A program made the position numbers and the translations under genes. From Conidiobolus incongruus B7586 (Eukaryota; Entomophthoromycota; Entomophthoromycetes; Entomophthorales; Conidiobolaceae): a DNA stretch of 29,988 bases. Under the pieces are notes generated by a model. That model was given only the letters and a program-made list of their open reading frames with translations, searched no databases and was not told where the DNA came from. Location of the stretch: NCBI GenBank assembly GCA_000697335.1, contig JNEM01014471.1:1-29988 (forward strand), written 5' to 3'. How positions within the stretch are numbered: the first letter of the stretch is position 1; each line of letters starts with the position of its first letter. Positions 10,037 through 18,693 of the stretch are shown in pieces.

Positions 10037-12229
10037 TTAAAAGGTGGGAATTTGAGTGATAAATAACTGGTCCTGTTGCGATTTAATTTCTTTGATTAGG
10101 GTTAATGCAGAATTGAGAATGGTCGATTTTGTCATAAATTGATCATATGTCGCATAAAGCTCAAAGGTTGGTGTTATCTATTAATTTTAATGGTTATTAG
10201 TAAGTGATATTTAATTGAAATAAATATATTACCCATCCCAATACAATTTCATATTCAGTCACTCCAAAATGTAATCTGATAGGCTTGTCAGGATTGTGCA
10301 ATCGACAATAAACAGATTGATAAAGTGAAAAAATTCTAAATCAATATTAATGAAAGAGTCACAATAATCAAAATATTAAATATACCTATGTCTTTCGGCC
10401 TTTTCGACAAACGGTGATTCGAATTTAGAGCCTATAAATTGATTCAAAGTCAAATTCTTAAAAAAAAAGTGCCTTAACCCTCTAGAACTAAACTCAATTG
10501 GCAAGTATTCTGAATCACCCATCAAATTAAACACTTCTTTTAAGATTCCATGCTCATTTAATTGGTTCAAAATATTCTCTTTAAGCTGACTTAATTCAAA
10601 AAATGTATCCTTATTGGATGTGAGAAGAATAAGAGACAGAAGTGGCGAGTGTGACACTGGGTAGATTAATGCATGAAGGAATCCAGTTGAGTTGAATTTT
10701 GGTAAACAGATTGGCAGCCAGCTCTCTTGATTAGGTGTATTAAAGTTAGGACTTGAGTGAATTAAATTCAGTATTAGATGAAGGTCGGTAGGATGGAGAG
10801 CTACCCTCTTAGCATGAGTAACGTGAAGTAATCGATATTTGGATACTAGTATCACGTATAGCAATCCATCTACAGGTTCAAGTTTCAGTGTGGCTGTCAG
10901 CTTTGAACGCAACTCTTTCGTCAAACGCTGAGGTCGAATTGATCGAAACAAGTGAGAAGGTGAAATGGAATTAAGTCGCTTGCACAAACTATCCAAAAAC
11001 ACCTCAGTGCCAGAGAGCATCTGTCGCAAATCATAATTTCTCCTCTTTTCAAATACTTTGGTAATTTGCGATTGTGTGACTAAACTCAAGACTTGATTAT
11101 GAAATATTTGTAACTGCTCTCGAAGGATTAATTCTGGTTCATTGGTTTTTGAAACCATGACATAGTAGAGGTGGTCTTGTATTAAAAATACCACTTTCTG
11201 ATTACCTATATTAATACATCTAAAATAATTAATTAAACAAAAGTGAATAGTAATTAAGGTTATAGCTACCTTATAGGATCCTGATCCTCTAAAAAGAATG
11301 ATACCATTGCTTGAATAATACCCATGAGCCCTGACAATTGAGACTCGTCTCCATATCTTGAATATATGGGCTTTCCTGCAGAGCTCAGTACAAAGAAGTG
11401 CTTTTGATGCTTTTTCCAAGTTTCCGACAATGTATTCTCAGTGCCATACTTCCGCCTGTGAATACTGCCATTAAATTCCTCACCCTCAGAATCTAATTCT
11501 GAATCAGTATCCTCGGAAGCTTCAGACAGAACTACTGGAGGAGATGGCGCAAGCTCCCTCAATTTAAGTGGAAGATCGTCAGTGGCAAAAGAATCGTCAC
11601 CAATATCGGAAGAGGGTGAATTATCCTGAGTTAAAGAGCCGCTATTTAAAGCATTAATAATCTGGTCGTGAAATCCTATGGGTGAAGACATATAAGGTTG
11701 GGAATGAATCGACGCAGCATCTAATAATAAATAATTATTCCAATTTAATTTTCAATTTAATAATATTTTAATAATAAATACCGATATCAGATCCTCCTTT
11801 AGTAATGAATAAACGATCAAGATGAGCAGAAAGTGCAGATGCTAGCGAATTGCGACTCGCTTGCTGTTTCAGGCTCCTAGTCTCTTTTATAGAGCCTTCT
11901 CGCGATAGTGACGGTGAACTTGCCCTATCGAAAAGTGTTGAATGTGTAGATAATGGTCGCGTTGTTCCTGTCGATATCCAAGATGCCGGTCGACTGTTAG
12001 AAGCTGATGCAGTAGCTGATTGCGTCATAATTGTGGGCACGGCTTTTGATATTATTGGGGTATATTTGGATTTATTGTCATTAATGGGTTGAACTGAAGG
12101 AATACTTATTCGATTATTAGTATTATCGCTATTATTTATTTCATTATTAGCTTTATTTGATTCATTTATATTATTGTTATTATTATCAGATTGACTATTT
12201 GTATCATCTACAGTTGTAGAAATCATCAT
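10037..12229 (-). CDS. MON1: Vacuolar fusion protein Mon1, 658 aa
   Basis: Five exons on the minus strand: 12229-11782, 11720-11270, 11219-10386, 10335-10233 and 10177-10037; all phases fit and give 658 residues. Mon1 pairs with Ccz1 as the guanine-nucleotide exchange factor that loads Rab7/Ypt7 during endosome-to-vacuole maturation and autophagy. The first 250 residues are low complexity: an Asn-rich tract near residues 15-40, Ser/Thr-rich, then acidic. The diagnostic first longin segment FFVLSSAGKPIYSRYGDE is at about residues 258-275. It is followed by the CINIGNQKVVFL strand, QNYDLR-like NYDLRQMLSG, the second longin block (PTDLHLILNLI, CLPKFNSTGF), and a third C-terminal block containing VLGW and ELYATYDQF. 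The C-terminal two exons are easily missed. The start is the first of two adjacent ATGs; a two-codon upstream frame overlaps it. Confidence 0.93.
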
Positions 12230-12869
12230 TAATTCATTCAATAGTAAAGAGAGTTATCCATATATATTCATATCCAGTCCCAGTTTTTACTGAGGATTTA
12301 GGATTATGAATTTCTCTTACAAATTAGTCATCAAACTTGAACCATTAGAATAACTTAGATTGTAAGCCTATTTCAATTATTCTTGAATTTATTTTCATTT
12401 TAATAAATATTTAAGATAATTAATATTTATAAAGATATATTTTAAATTATATTAAATTGGTTATAATTAAATTTTATTATAACAAATTTTTAATAATTTT
12501 CTATTAATATGCCTTTTTTGGAATTGGTTTTAACTTTTATACTCAAAATAATTGAATTTAATTCAAAATTCAAAATAAAATCATTAAAAATGATATCATT
12601 TAAATTATTTAATATTGTATATAAACTTTTCTTTATTATTATAACTTTTATAATAGTTTATTTATCTGTTATTAATATTTAATATCAAAAAAAAATTTAA
12701 ATTAGTGTAATTCAAGAGTTGATTGGTACCATAATAATTTTTATCAATTTTGAATTTTATAAATACTCGTATTAGCGGTGAACATTTTACCTTAATTATT
12801 TTAACAGTTTAATTAATTAATACTTAATAATATTGATATATTAGATTAACTTTGTATATTAAATTATCA
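12230..12869. promoter_or_regulatory. Divergent promoter between MON1 and PPR-like gene
   Basis: 640 bases of AT-rich DNA separate the two start codons, which point away from each other, so the stretch must hold both promoters. TATA-like strings are abundant because of base composition and cannot be singled out. No gene is visible in it. Confidence 0.5.
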
Positions 12870-14651
12870 ATGTTTATACTAAGGATTAAAAAACCTAACT
12901 TTATTAATACAGCAAGATTAGCAATATGTAAACTGAATTACTCAACTCAAAAAAACGTTGAAAAACCACTTTTCAAATTCACAGATCCAAATGCAGATCT
13001 CCTGGAGTGGGTTACGCAATCCAGCAGTTCTCCAACAGCGGCGCTTGTGCCATGGTATAAGATTCAACAGGAATACAATGACAAGTTAACCAAGAAGCAG
13101 TACTATCCCCTATTTTGCTACGTATACGACTTGATCCAATCGGATATATCTAGAAATACTTTAACAAAAGCTTTGGAACATCCTGGTGTCGGTGAGATGA
13201 TCAATCATTTAGTATATCCCTACATGAAGGATCAATACCATAACTTTGGTATCAAGTTAATTCAATTGGGATACTTTCCAGTTAATTGGAAATTGGCAAC
13301 CATTACACTCAGACACTTAATACAACTCAAAAATGACGAAATGATCTGGAAACTTTTTGAGTTAAGCAGAGTTCAAGTTAATTTGAATCAACTGGAAATT
13401 AATGATGATTTTTATAATTTCTTATTAGCTCATTATAGTCATATACCAAATACTCGATTTGTTCAATTAACAGAGTTTTTAAAACATCATCAATTCCAAT
13501 CCAAGTGGTATTTCAAAGCACTTTGGCAGTTTTATGCCAAAACTCGCGATTTGAATATGTTGGAATTGGATGATCACGATTGTTCATTTGATCAGAATGG
13601 TATTACTGAACTGATGAACGCTACAGTTAAATATTTTAATCAACATTCCAACGATTCTATTAACCTTCCAGATGGTAGTATGCTAGTGTATATCGTACAA
13701 GCACATCTGAAGTTCAACATAAATGATACATTAATACCAATTTTCGAACACTGCACGGACCTTCCTAAGTCAATCAAGGCATCAATTCTATCATTATTAT
13801 GTCCAAATTCCACATACAAGGAGGATAAAGAACTTACCAACTTCTTAAAATCGTCAAAAATCACCAATCAGCAACGTATGGCAATACTTAAACCAGTGCT
13901 CAATCATATTTACGAAACGAATATCGATGTTAAAATTCCCTTCCATGAATTTATCCCATATCTCCAGACAAACGAATTCGCTTATCCTATCTATTGTATA
14001 TTGATCAAGTTGTTTATTAAACACAACAGACTCCATGAGTTTCAAACTTTTGTTAATCATATCCAATCTCATTTCGAGCTAGACACTCCCCTATTGATGA
14101 CAATTATCAAAGGATACGATCATTTCAAGCAATACCATCAAGTGATCAGGTGCTATAAGGTATTAGAGAGTAATCTGAGTCCAAATCCAGTACCCCGCAA
14201 CATTGCCATTATTTATATGAATAGCTTGAGACGAAATTTAAACCTGGACGCATTGATTGAATTTTATCAAACCAAATATTTGAATACATACTCCCAAGAT
14301 CTACAAAGTATCCAAATAATTGGTTTTACATGCATGAAATTGGGAGATTTGAATCGACTTGATTCCATACTGATAGAACCACTATTTCAAGAGTCTAATC
14401 CATCCCTTACATTTCTATCGCCACTACTACATTATCGATTTTATCTCAGTCTGAATCTCGAACTGTTTGGCGAGTGTTTAAACAGCCTTGACAAAATGTT
14501 TCAACTTAAAATCATTCCCAACTTCAAAGTCACCCAACTCATCAAATTACGTTTGAAAAAATTGTCCATTTTCCAATCCAAGATGGAGGAATGGGATAAG
14601 TTATATGGTAATCATTTAGCCTTTAGAATGCTTAAAAATAGTTTAAAATAA
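12870..14651 (+). CDS. Pentatricopeptide-like mitochondrial protein, 593 aa, unassigned
   Basis: Single exon from the first ATG at 12870 (an earlier in-frame TTG at 12852 is not a likely start). The first 35 residues are basic, Ser/Thr/Asn-rich, lack acidic residues and hold KLNYSTQK, as in a cleavable mitochondrial presequence. The rest is predicted helical with repeated PPR-like helix pairs, clearest around residues 405-440 (TIIKGY...IRCYKVLE) and in the following IAIIYMNSLRR and SIQIIGFTCMKLGDLNRLD blocks. Such proteins in fungi bind specific mitochondrial transcripts and govern their stability or translation. I cannot match it to Pet309, Cbp1, Aep or Rmd9 types, so no symbol is given. It could also be a general alpha-solenoid without RNA binding. 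Confidence 0.75.
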   Translation: MFILRIKKPNFINTARLAICKLNYSTQKNVEKPLFKFTDPNADLLEWVTQSSSSPTAALVPWYKIQQEYNDKLTKKQYYPLFCYVYDLIQSDISRNTLTKALEHPGVGEMINHLVYPYMKDQYHNFGIKLIQLGYFPVNWKLATITLRHLIQLKNDEMIWKLFELSRVQVNLNQLEINDDFYNFLLAHYSHIPNTRFVQLTEFLKHHQFQSKWYFKALWQFYAKTRDLNMLELDDHDCSFDQNGITELMNATVKYFNQHSNDSINLPDGSMLVYIVQAHLKFNINDTLIPIFEHCTDLPKSIKASILSLLCPNSTYKEDKELTNFLKSSKITNQQRMAILKPVLNHIYETNIDVKIPFHEFIPYLQTNEFAYPIYCILIKLFIKHNRLHEFQTFVNHIQSHFELDTPLLMTIIKGYDHFKQYHQVIRCYKVLESNLSPNPVPRNIAIIYMNSLRRNLNLDALIEFYQTKYLNTYSQDLQSIQIIGFTCMKLGDLNRLDSILIEPLFQESNPSLTFLSPLLHYRFYLSLNLELFGECLNSLDKMFQLKIIPNFKVTQLIKLRLKKLSIFQSKMEEWDKLYGNHLAFRMLKNSLK

Positions 14652-14981
14652 ACTAGTAATTTAAATATTTTTAAATTTTTTAATATTCATTTTTACAAGT
14701 ATTGAAGATTGCAGGAAATATATAATTTATTATAATTTTATATTATAGGAGATATTAATTGTAGAAAATACTATATTTATTGAATTTTTTATCTGTTCAA
14801 TGTTATTCTATTTATCAATTTAAATATTTAATTAATATTATATCTAATTTTGAATTGAAGAAACTCAATTTATTATCCCATAATTTGAAATAATTATTTG
14901 AACTATTTAATTAATTTATGATTTCTCCTATTTTGAAATTTAAATATTAAAAAAAAAATACAAATATTGAAATTTAATAAA
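14652..14981. other. Short AT-rich spacer before TOM7
   Basis: 330 bases with no open frame of note. It must hold the 3' end of the PPR-like gene and the promoter of TOM7. No strong TATA box or other site stands out. Confidence 0.4.
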
Positions 14982-15244
14982 ATGAGAGAAGAAACCAAAG
15001 AATTCATTAACAAAACTACCGATTTACTCAAACACGTTTTCCACTGGGGTTTCATTCCCGCTATCCTCTACTTGGGTACTTCAATCAACCTCCATTTAAT
15101 CTATTAATTTTACTAATATTGACATTTAGGATTCACTCGCTCTGTTCCTAGACCCTCTATGTTAAAGTAATTAATTTATATTTGTCACTATTACTTTGAT
15201 AACTAATTTTAATTTATATTAGATTAATTTCTCCTTTCGCTTAA
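14982..15244 (+). CDS. TOM7: Mitochondrial import receptor subunit Tom7, 50 aa
   Basis: Three tiny exons, 14982-15075, 15130-15166 and 15223-15244, with introns of 54 and 56 bases (GT..TTTAG and GT..TTAG), give a 50-residue protein ending in TAA. Tom7 is a single-pass outer-membrane subunit of the TOM complex that modulates its assembly with Tom40 and Tom22. The signature HWGFIPAILYLGF (residues 21-33) is nearly the same as human WGFIPLVIYLGF, and the C-terminal RPSMLKLISP matches the RP(N/S)xLxLLSP end of fungal Tom7. The N-terminal TKEF..KTTDLLKHVF is the amphipathic cytosolic part. The length fits the family (about 50-60). Each exon is too short to be noticed on its own. Start is the only ATG in frame. 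Confidence 0.92.
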
Positions 15245-15600
15245 ACGGTTGAGAATTTTATTTAAATTTATATTTTCATAATACACTTCCTTAGTTTTCA
15301 CCAATAAATTAAAAAAATTGAGTAATTCCATTTTTACTTATTAATTTTCAGTTATTATATTATTAGAAGGTATTGAAATTATTTTTTTTAAAATTCAAGT
15401 TCAATTTTGAATATTTTTAAAAATTATAATTAACTTATTTGTTACTAACAATTCTTTCATATTTTGTAAATGATATAGTTTTTTTTTATTTTAACAATTA
15501 TCCAATACAATTTTCATTCTGAACTATTTAATTACAACTCATTTCTATCACTTGGAAACTGATGCGTATTATTTTTAGATAATTAATTAATAAATATTAT

Positions 15601-15850
15601 GAGATCTCAGAGTGCTACCCTTGACATCATTTCTAACCCCGGGTTTCTAGTTTATAAGGAGCCTCCACCTTAATTGACCATTACTTGCGACACATGTTGT
15701 AATATTGATCAGTTTTAATGACTAAATCCAATGGGTTATTCCAAACACCACTACCCAATAAAGCCCCAAATACACTTACCTGCTATTAGGTAACAACAAT
15801 AGCCATCACCCCTCACATTACACCAACCATAATACCAAAAGAGATACTAC
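15601..15850. other. Unexplained less AT-rich island, possible dead gene fragment
   Basis: About 250 bases stand out sharply from their flanks in composition, as exons and RNA genes do in this genome, but no long frame exists. On the minus strand 15782-15681 reads through a stop-free piece including FGALLGSGVWNNPLDLV, which loosely resembles the first repeat of a mitochondrial carrier (NPxxLVKT region), then stops. Another minus frame and a plus frame also give short protein-like runs. It could be a decayed host gene or an unrecognised non-coding RNA. I could not match SRP, RNase P, U1, U2, U3 or U4 RNA. Confidence 0.3.
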
Positions 15851-16859
15851 AATATTTTTTGTTTTATGTATTCAGAATACTAGTTATTTTAAATTTTCAA
15901 TTATCTAATATTATTAAAGTGATAACTAAAGTATAATTTTTGTAATTAATTTGATATAAAATTTAAAGAAATATTATAAATATGATTATATAATTGATTT
16001 GATTTAATTTATTGATTTTAATAAATATATTCTTAACTCATATACTAATTCTAACATTTAAAATTTTTGAATTTATTATAAATAATTTTTAATATATTAA
16101 ACAGCCAATTTTTATCATATTTATTTTAATTATTAAATTTTAAAATGAAATATTGTTTTTGATGCTAAATATTTTCAAAATTTGACTAATATTTAAATTC
16201 ATAATTATTATGAAGCTTGTTATAACCTTTTAAACAATAAAACTAGTATTAAAAATCATTATATAATTTATATTTGATATTAAATTCTATATTGGAACTA
16301 TTGACCAAAGGGAATGCAATTTAGTTTAATATCCATGATAAAAGGTTTTAATTAAAATTTCATTTTTGAAAAATATTCAGTCTGTCACATCCATCAAAAC
16401 TTGCTATCTCCTTGTAGTGATGAAGCATTGTCATATTTTACAATTCAGTACTGTATTAGTAAGTTTAAGAAAAAATAATTAACTGTTGTAAATAGGCAAA
16501 AATAATCTTTTTAATTGTTAATTTTATTTCAAATTGGAGCACAAAGTTTTAAATTATATAAGAAGGAACTCTAATATTAAAATTATATTTTTAGTTAAGA
16601 AACTTCAATAAAGTCATAAATTTATTTTTTTTCCTTTCTAAAATTTAATTCTAGTTTATCAAAGAAACTTGGAAGATTATTATTTTATGTTTCAATATAA
16701 TAATCAATGGCTAAAAGGGTTGCTACTGCAAAGCAATAATCTATACATTATAGACAGTATCCTAGGTTATCTGTTATTTAAATAAATCATTGCTATTGGT
16801 TAATTATTGATATATATTTATAATTAATTATTTTATAATGAATCTAAATTTTGTTTATA

Positions 16860-17190
16860 TCAAAAAATAACCAAGACTTGATGGTGCAAAACCCAAGCAA
16901 ATCTAAAAGAAGAGAACATTGATAGTTGGAATGGACTGCAAAAAACAGAATTTTACAACCCTTTATTTGAAGATGTTATTATGACTAACCATCTCTATTA
17001 TGTTATTTTGACTAGGAGAGTTGTTAGATGGACAGTATTAAATAAGACCCTATTGTTTTATATAATAATTGCATATGGCATAAAGCAAAAAGAATAACCA
17101 ATATGTTCAATGAAAAGAACTGGTCAACCTCACCCCATCCACCATACTCCCCTAATGATAACTCTTGTAGTTATGATGCTTTTTGACTTT
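16860..17190 (+). mobile_element. Dead Tc1/mariner transposase fragment
   Basis: Plus-strand frames of this stretch, read with interruptions, show the end of a Tc1/mariner DDE transposase. The stretch around 17074-17160 reads as IWHKAKRITNMFNEKNW followed by PHPPYSPNDN, matching the family pattern 'DNAPIHxAKxxxxWFxENNW...WPPYSPDLNPIE'. Upstream, an LEWTAKNR piece matches the 'RLEWAKxH' segment. The catalytic Asp of the second motif is not kept and several stops and frame changes occur, so it is inactive. Terminal inverted repeats were not found. A possible N-terminal part begins near 16706 but is too weak to include. Confidence 0.6.
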
Positions 17191-17579
17191 GAATAAAGCT
17201 TGGAAGTTTAATATAAAATTCTATCAAATGAAATAAATTTTCAAGTTAATTTCTAACTTAAATCATGAAGATATATTTTTTAAAGTGAAAAAATTCGCTA
17301 AGTAGGAAGAATATCAAAGACAATCATGACAACTATTGGTTTAATATCTTATATACATTTTTGATATTTTTGAATTTTGGAAATAGAATGAACCCTTAAA
17401 ATACATTTTAATAAATATTTTTAATAAAAATAAATAGTGATTCAATGTTCATTGACTTAAGTTAACAATATAGTTATATATATTTTATGGTTTATTGTAT
17501 TAATCAAATTTTTTATAAATGATTTTAATTTAAGATGATGTAAATAATTTCTCCATAATATTACTATGTTTTTCAAAAT

Positions 17580-17630
17580 AACCCACATATCCACCACCAG
17601 ATTATCCGACATCCAACTGAATATCGGACT
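17580..17630. repeat. Possible DNA-transposon terminus
   Basis: A short island holds ATTATCCGACATCC, a spacer, then TATCGGACTAA, with 5-base arms TCCGA/TCGGA. The GGATAATC and TCCGATA strings recall terminal repeats of pogo/Tigger-like elements. No partner end was found in the window, so it would be an orphan end. Assignment is inference from memory of such ends. Confidence 0.2.
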
Positions 17631-18063
17631 AACAATATTTCAAATCTACCATTTAATTTGCAGAAAGTTTAAGAACTTAATACAATAGAAAAGTATAGTA
17701 AACTGAAGCAAGTCATTTTTCAAGTATAATTGTGACTTTATTTCCCAAAATAAGATTGAAATAATTTTAGAGTGATTTATAGAATATTTTTGAGATAAAT
17801 ATGCATAATGACTTAGGGATAAGGTGACATCATTTTATAGCCAATTTTTATTTGATAATATTTTTGACAATTATTTAAAATATTAAAATTCTATTTAACA
17901 GTTTTGTCAATTCATCACAAATCATTTCAAAATTAACTAATCTTAAAAATTAAACATTTATTATTTGATATAATACCATTTTAAATTCTTAAAATTTGGA
18001 ATTTATTTGATTTTAATAAAGATCCACGTCTTATTAAAATTTAAAAATTAGAAAATGAATTTA

Positions 18064-18082
18064 ACTCTGGTTATTCCAGAGT
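18064..18082. repeat. Perfect seven-base inverted repeat
   Basis: ACTCTGG and CCAGAGT are exact complements around a five-base loop (TTATT). The arms are less AT-rich than the surroundings, so chance is less likely than for usual hairpins here. Role unknown; it lies about 610 bases before the LHS1 start. Confidence 0.35.
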
Positions 18083-18693
18083 ATATGATATGACAATATT
18101 GCAATTTTATAATTAAACTTGTGAAATGATTATTCTTAATAGATTACTATGATATGTATAGTAAATTATGTAGTTTTAGAGCAGATGTTCTATATAAACA
18201 GACTTATAATTGATTTTTTGATAATATATTTTCATACTTGTCAATTCAAAACAATTAATTTAATATTGGAATGCTTGGAGTAATTAAAATATTTTATAAA
18301 AATAATGCAATAGACTTGAGTATTTTGACGGAATGGATATCATACTTAAATATTCTTGTTTTCTGGTTTATTCTATAATAATATAGATTTCTTTTAATAA
18401 ATATTTGAGTAGAAAAATAAAAAAATTAGTTTTGAAGGAAGAATAATAAAATCAAATGGAAGAAGATGATTGGTCCACATGGTTAGACTCATTTCCATTT
18501 TATTCATTAAATTTAATATAACCAAAGTTACAATTAATTGGAAAAAATCATATTTAAATGAATATTCTCTTCAATTTTAATTATTCAATGATTTATTAAA
18601 TACAATCATCATCATCATTTGAATTATATATAACATTAAAAAAGATATTAAATATAATTATTTTTTTAAAATAAATTGAATTAATTCGAAGTG

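Larger units (their letters stand above)
15245..18693. other. 3.4 kb gene-poor stretch before LHS1
   Basis: No intact gene is supported. Against very AT-rich background it holds a less AT-rich island at 15601-15850, a dead Tc1/mariner transposase at about 16860-17190, a possible transposon terminus at 17580-17630, a perfect seven-base hairpin at 18064-18082, and the LHS1 promoter at its right end. The content suggests an insertion-prone interval. Confidence 0.55.

Noticed and set aside
15772-15782. U1 snRNA 5' end (ACTTACCTG)
   Set aside because: The match is only nine bases, lies inside rather than at the edge of the island, and no U1 stem-loops follow.
15740-15840. OTU-protease-like reading (RGDGYCCY) on the minus strand
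   Set aside because: The resemblance covers only about eight residues and the frame closes soon after; too short to support.
18461-18480. ER-stress element in the LHS1 promoter
   Set aside because: An inverted CCAAT box (ATTGG) is present, but the required CCACG at nine-base spacing is absent.
18691-18693. GTG as the start of LHS1, and likewise GTG/TTG starts of other frames
   Set aside because: Nuclear fungal genes start at ATG; a good ATG follows directly (18694), and elsewhere upstream exons supply ATG.
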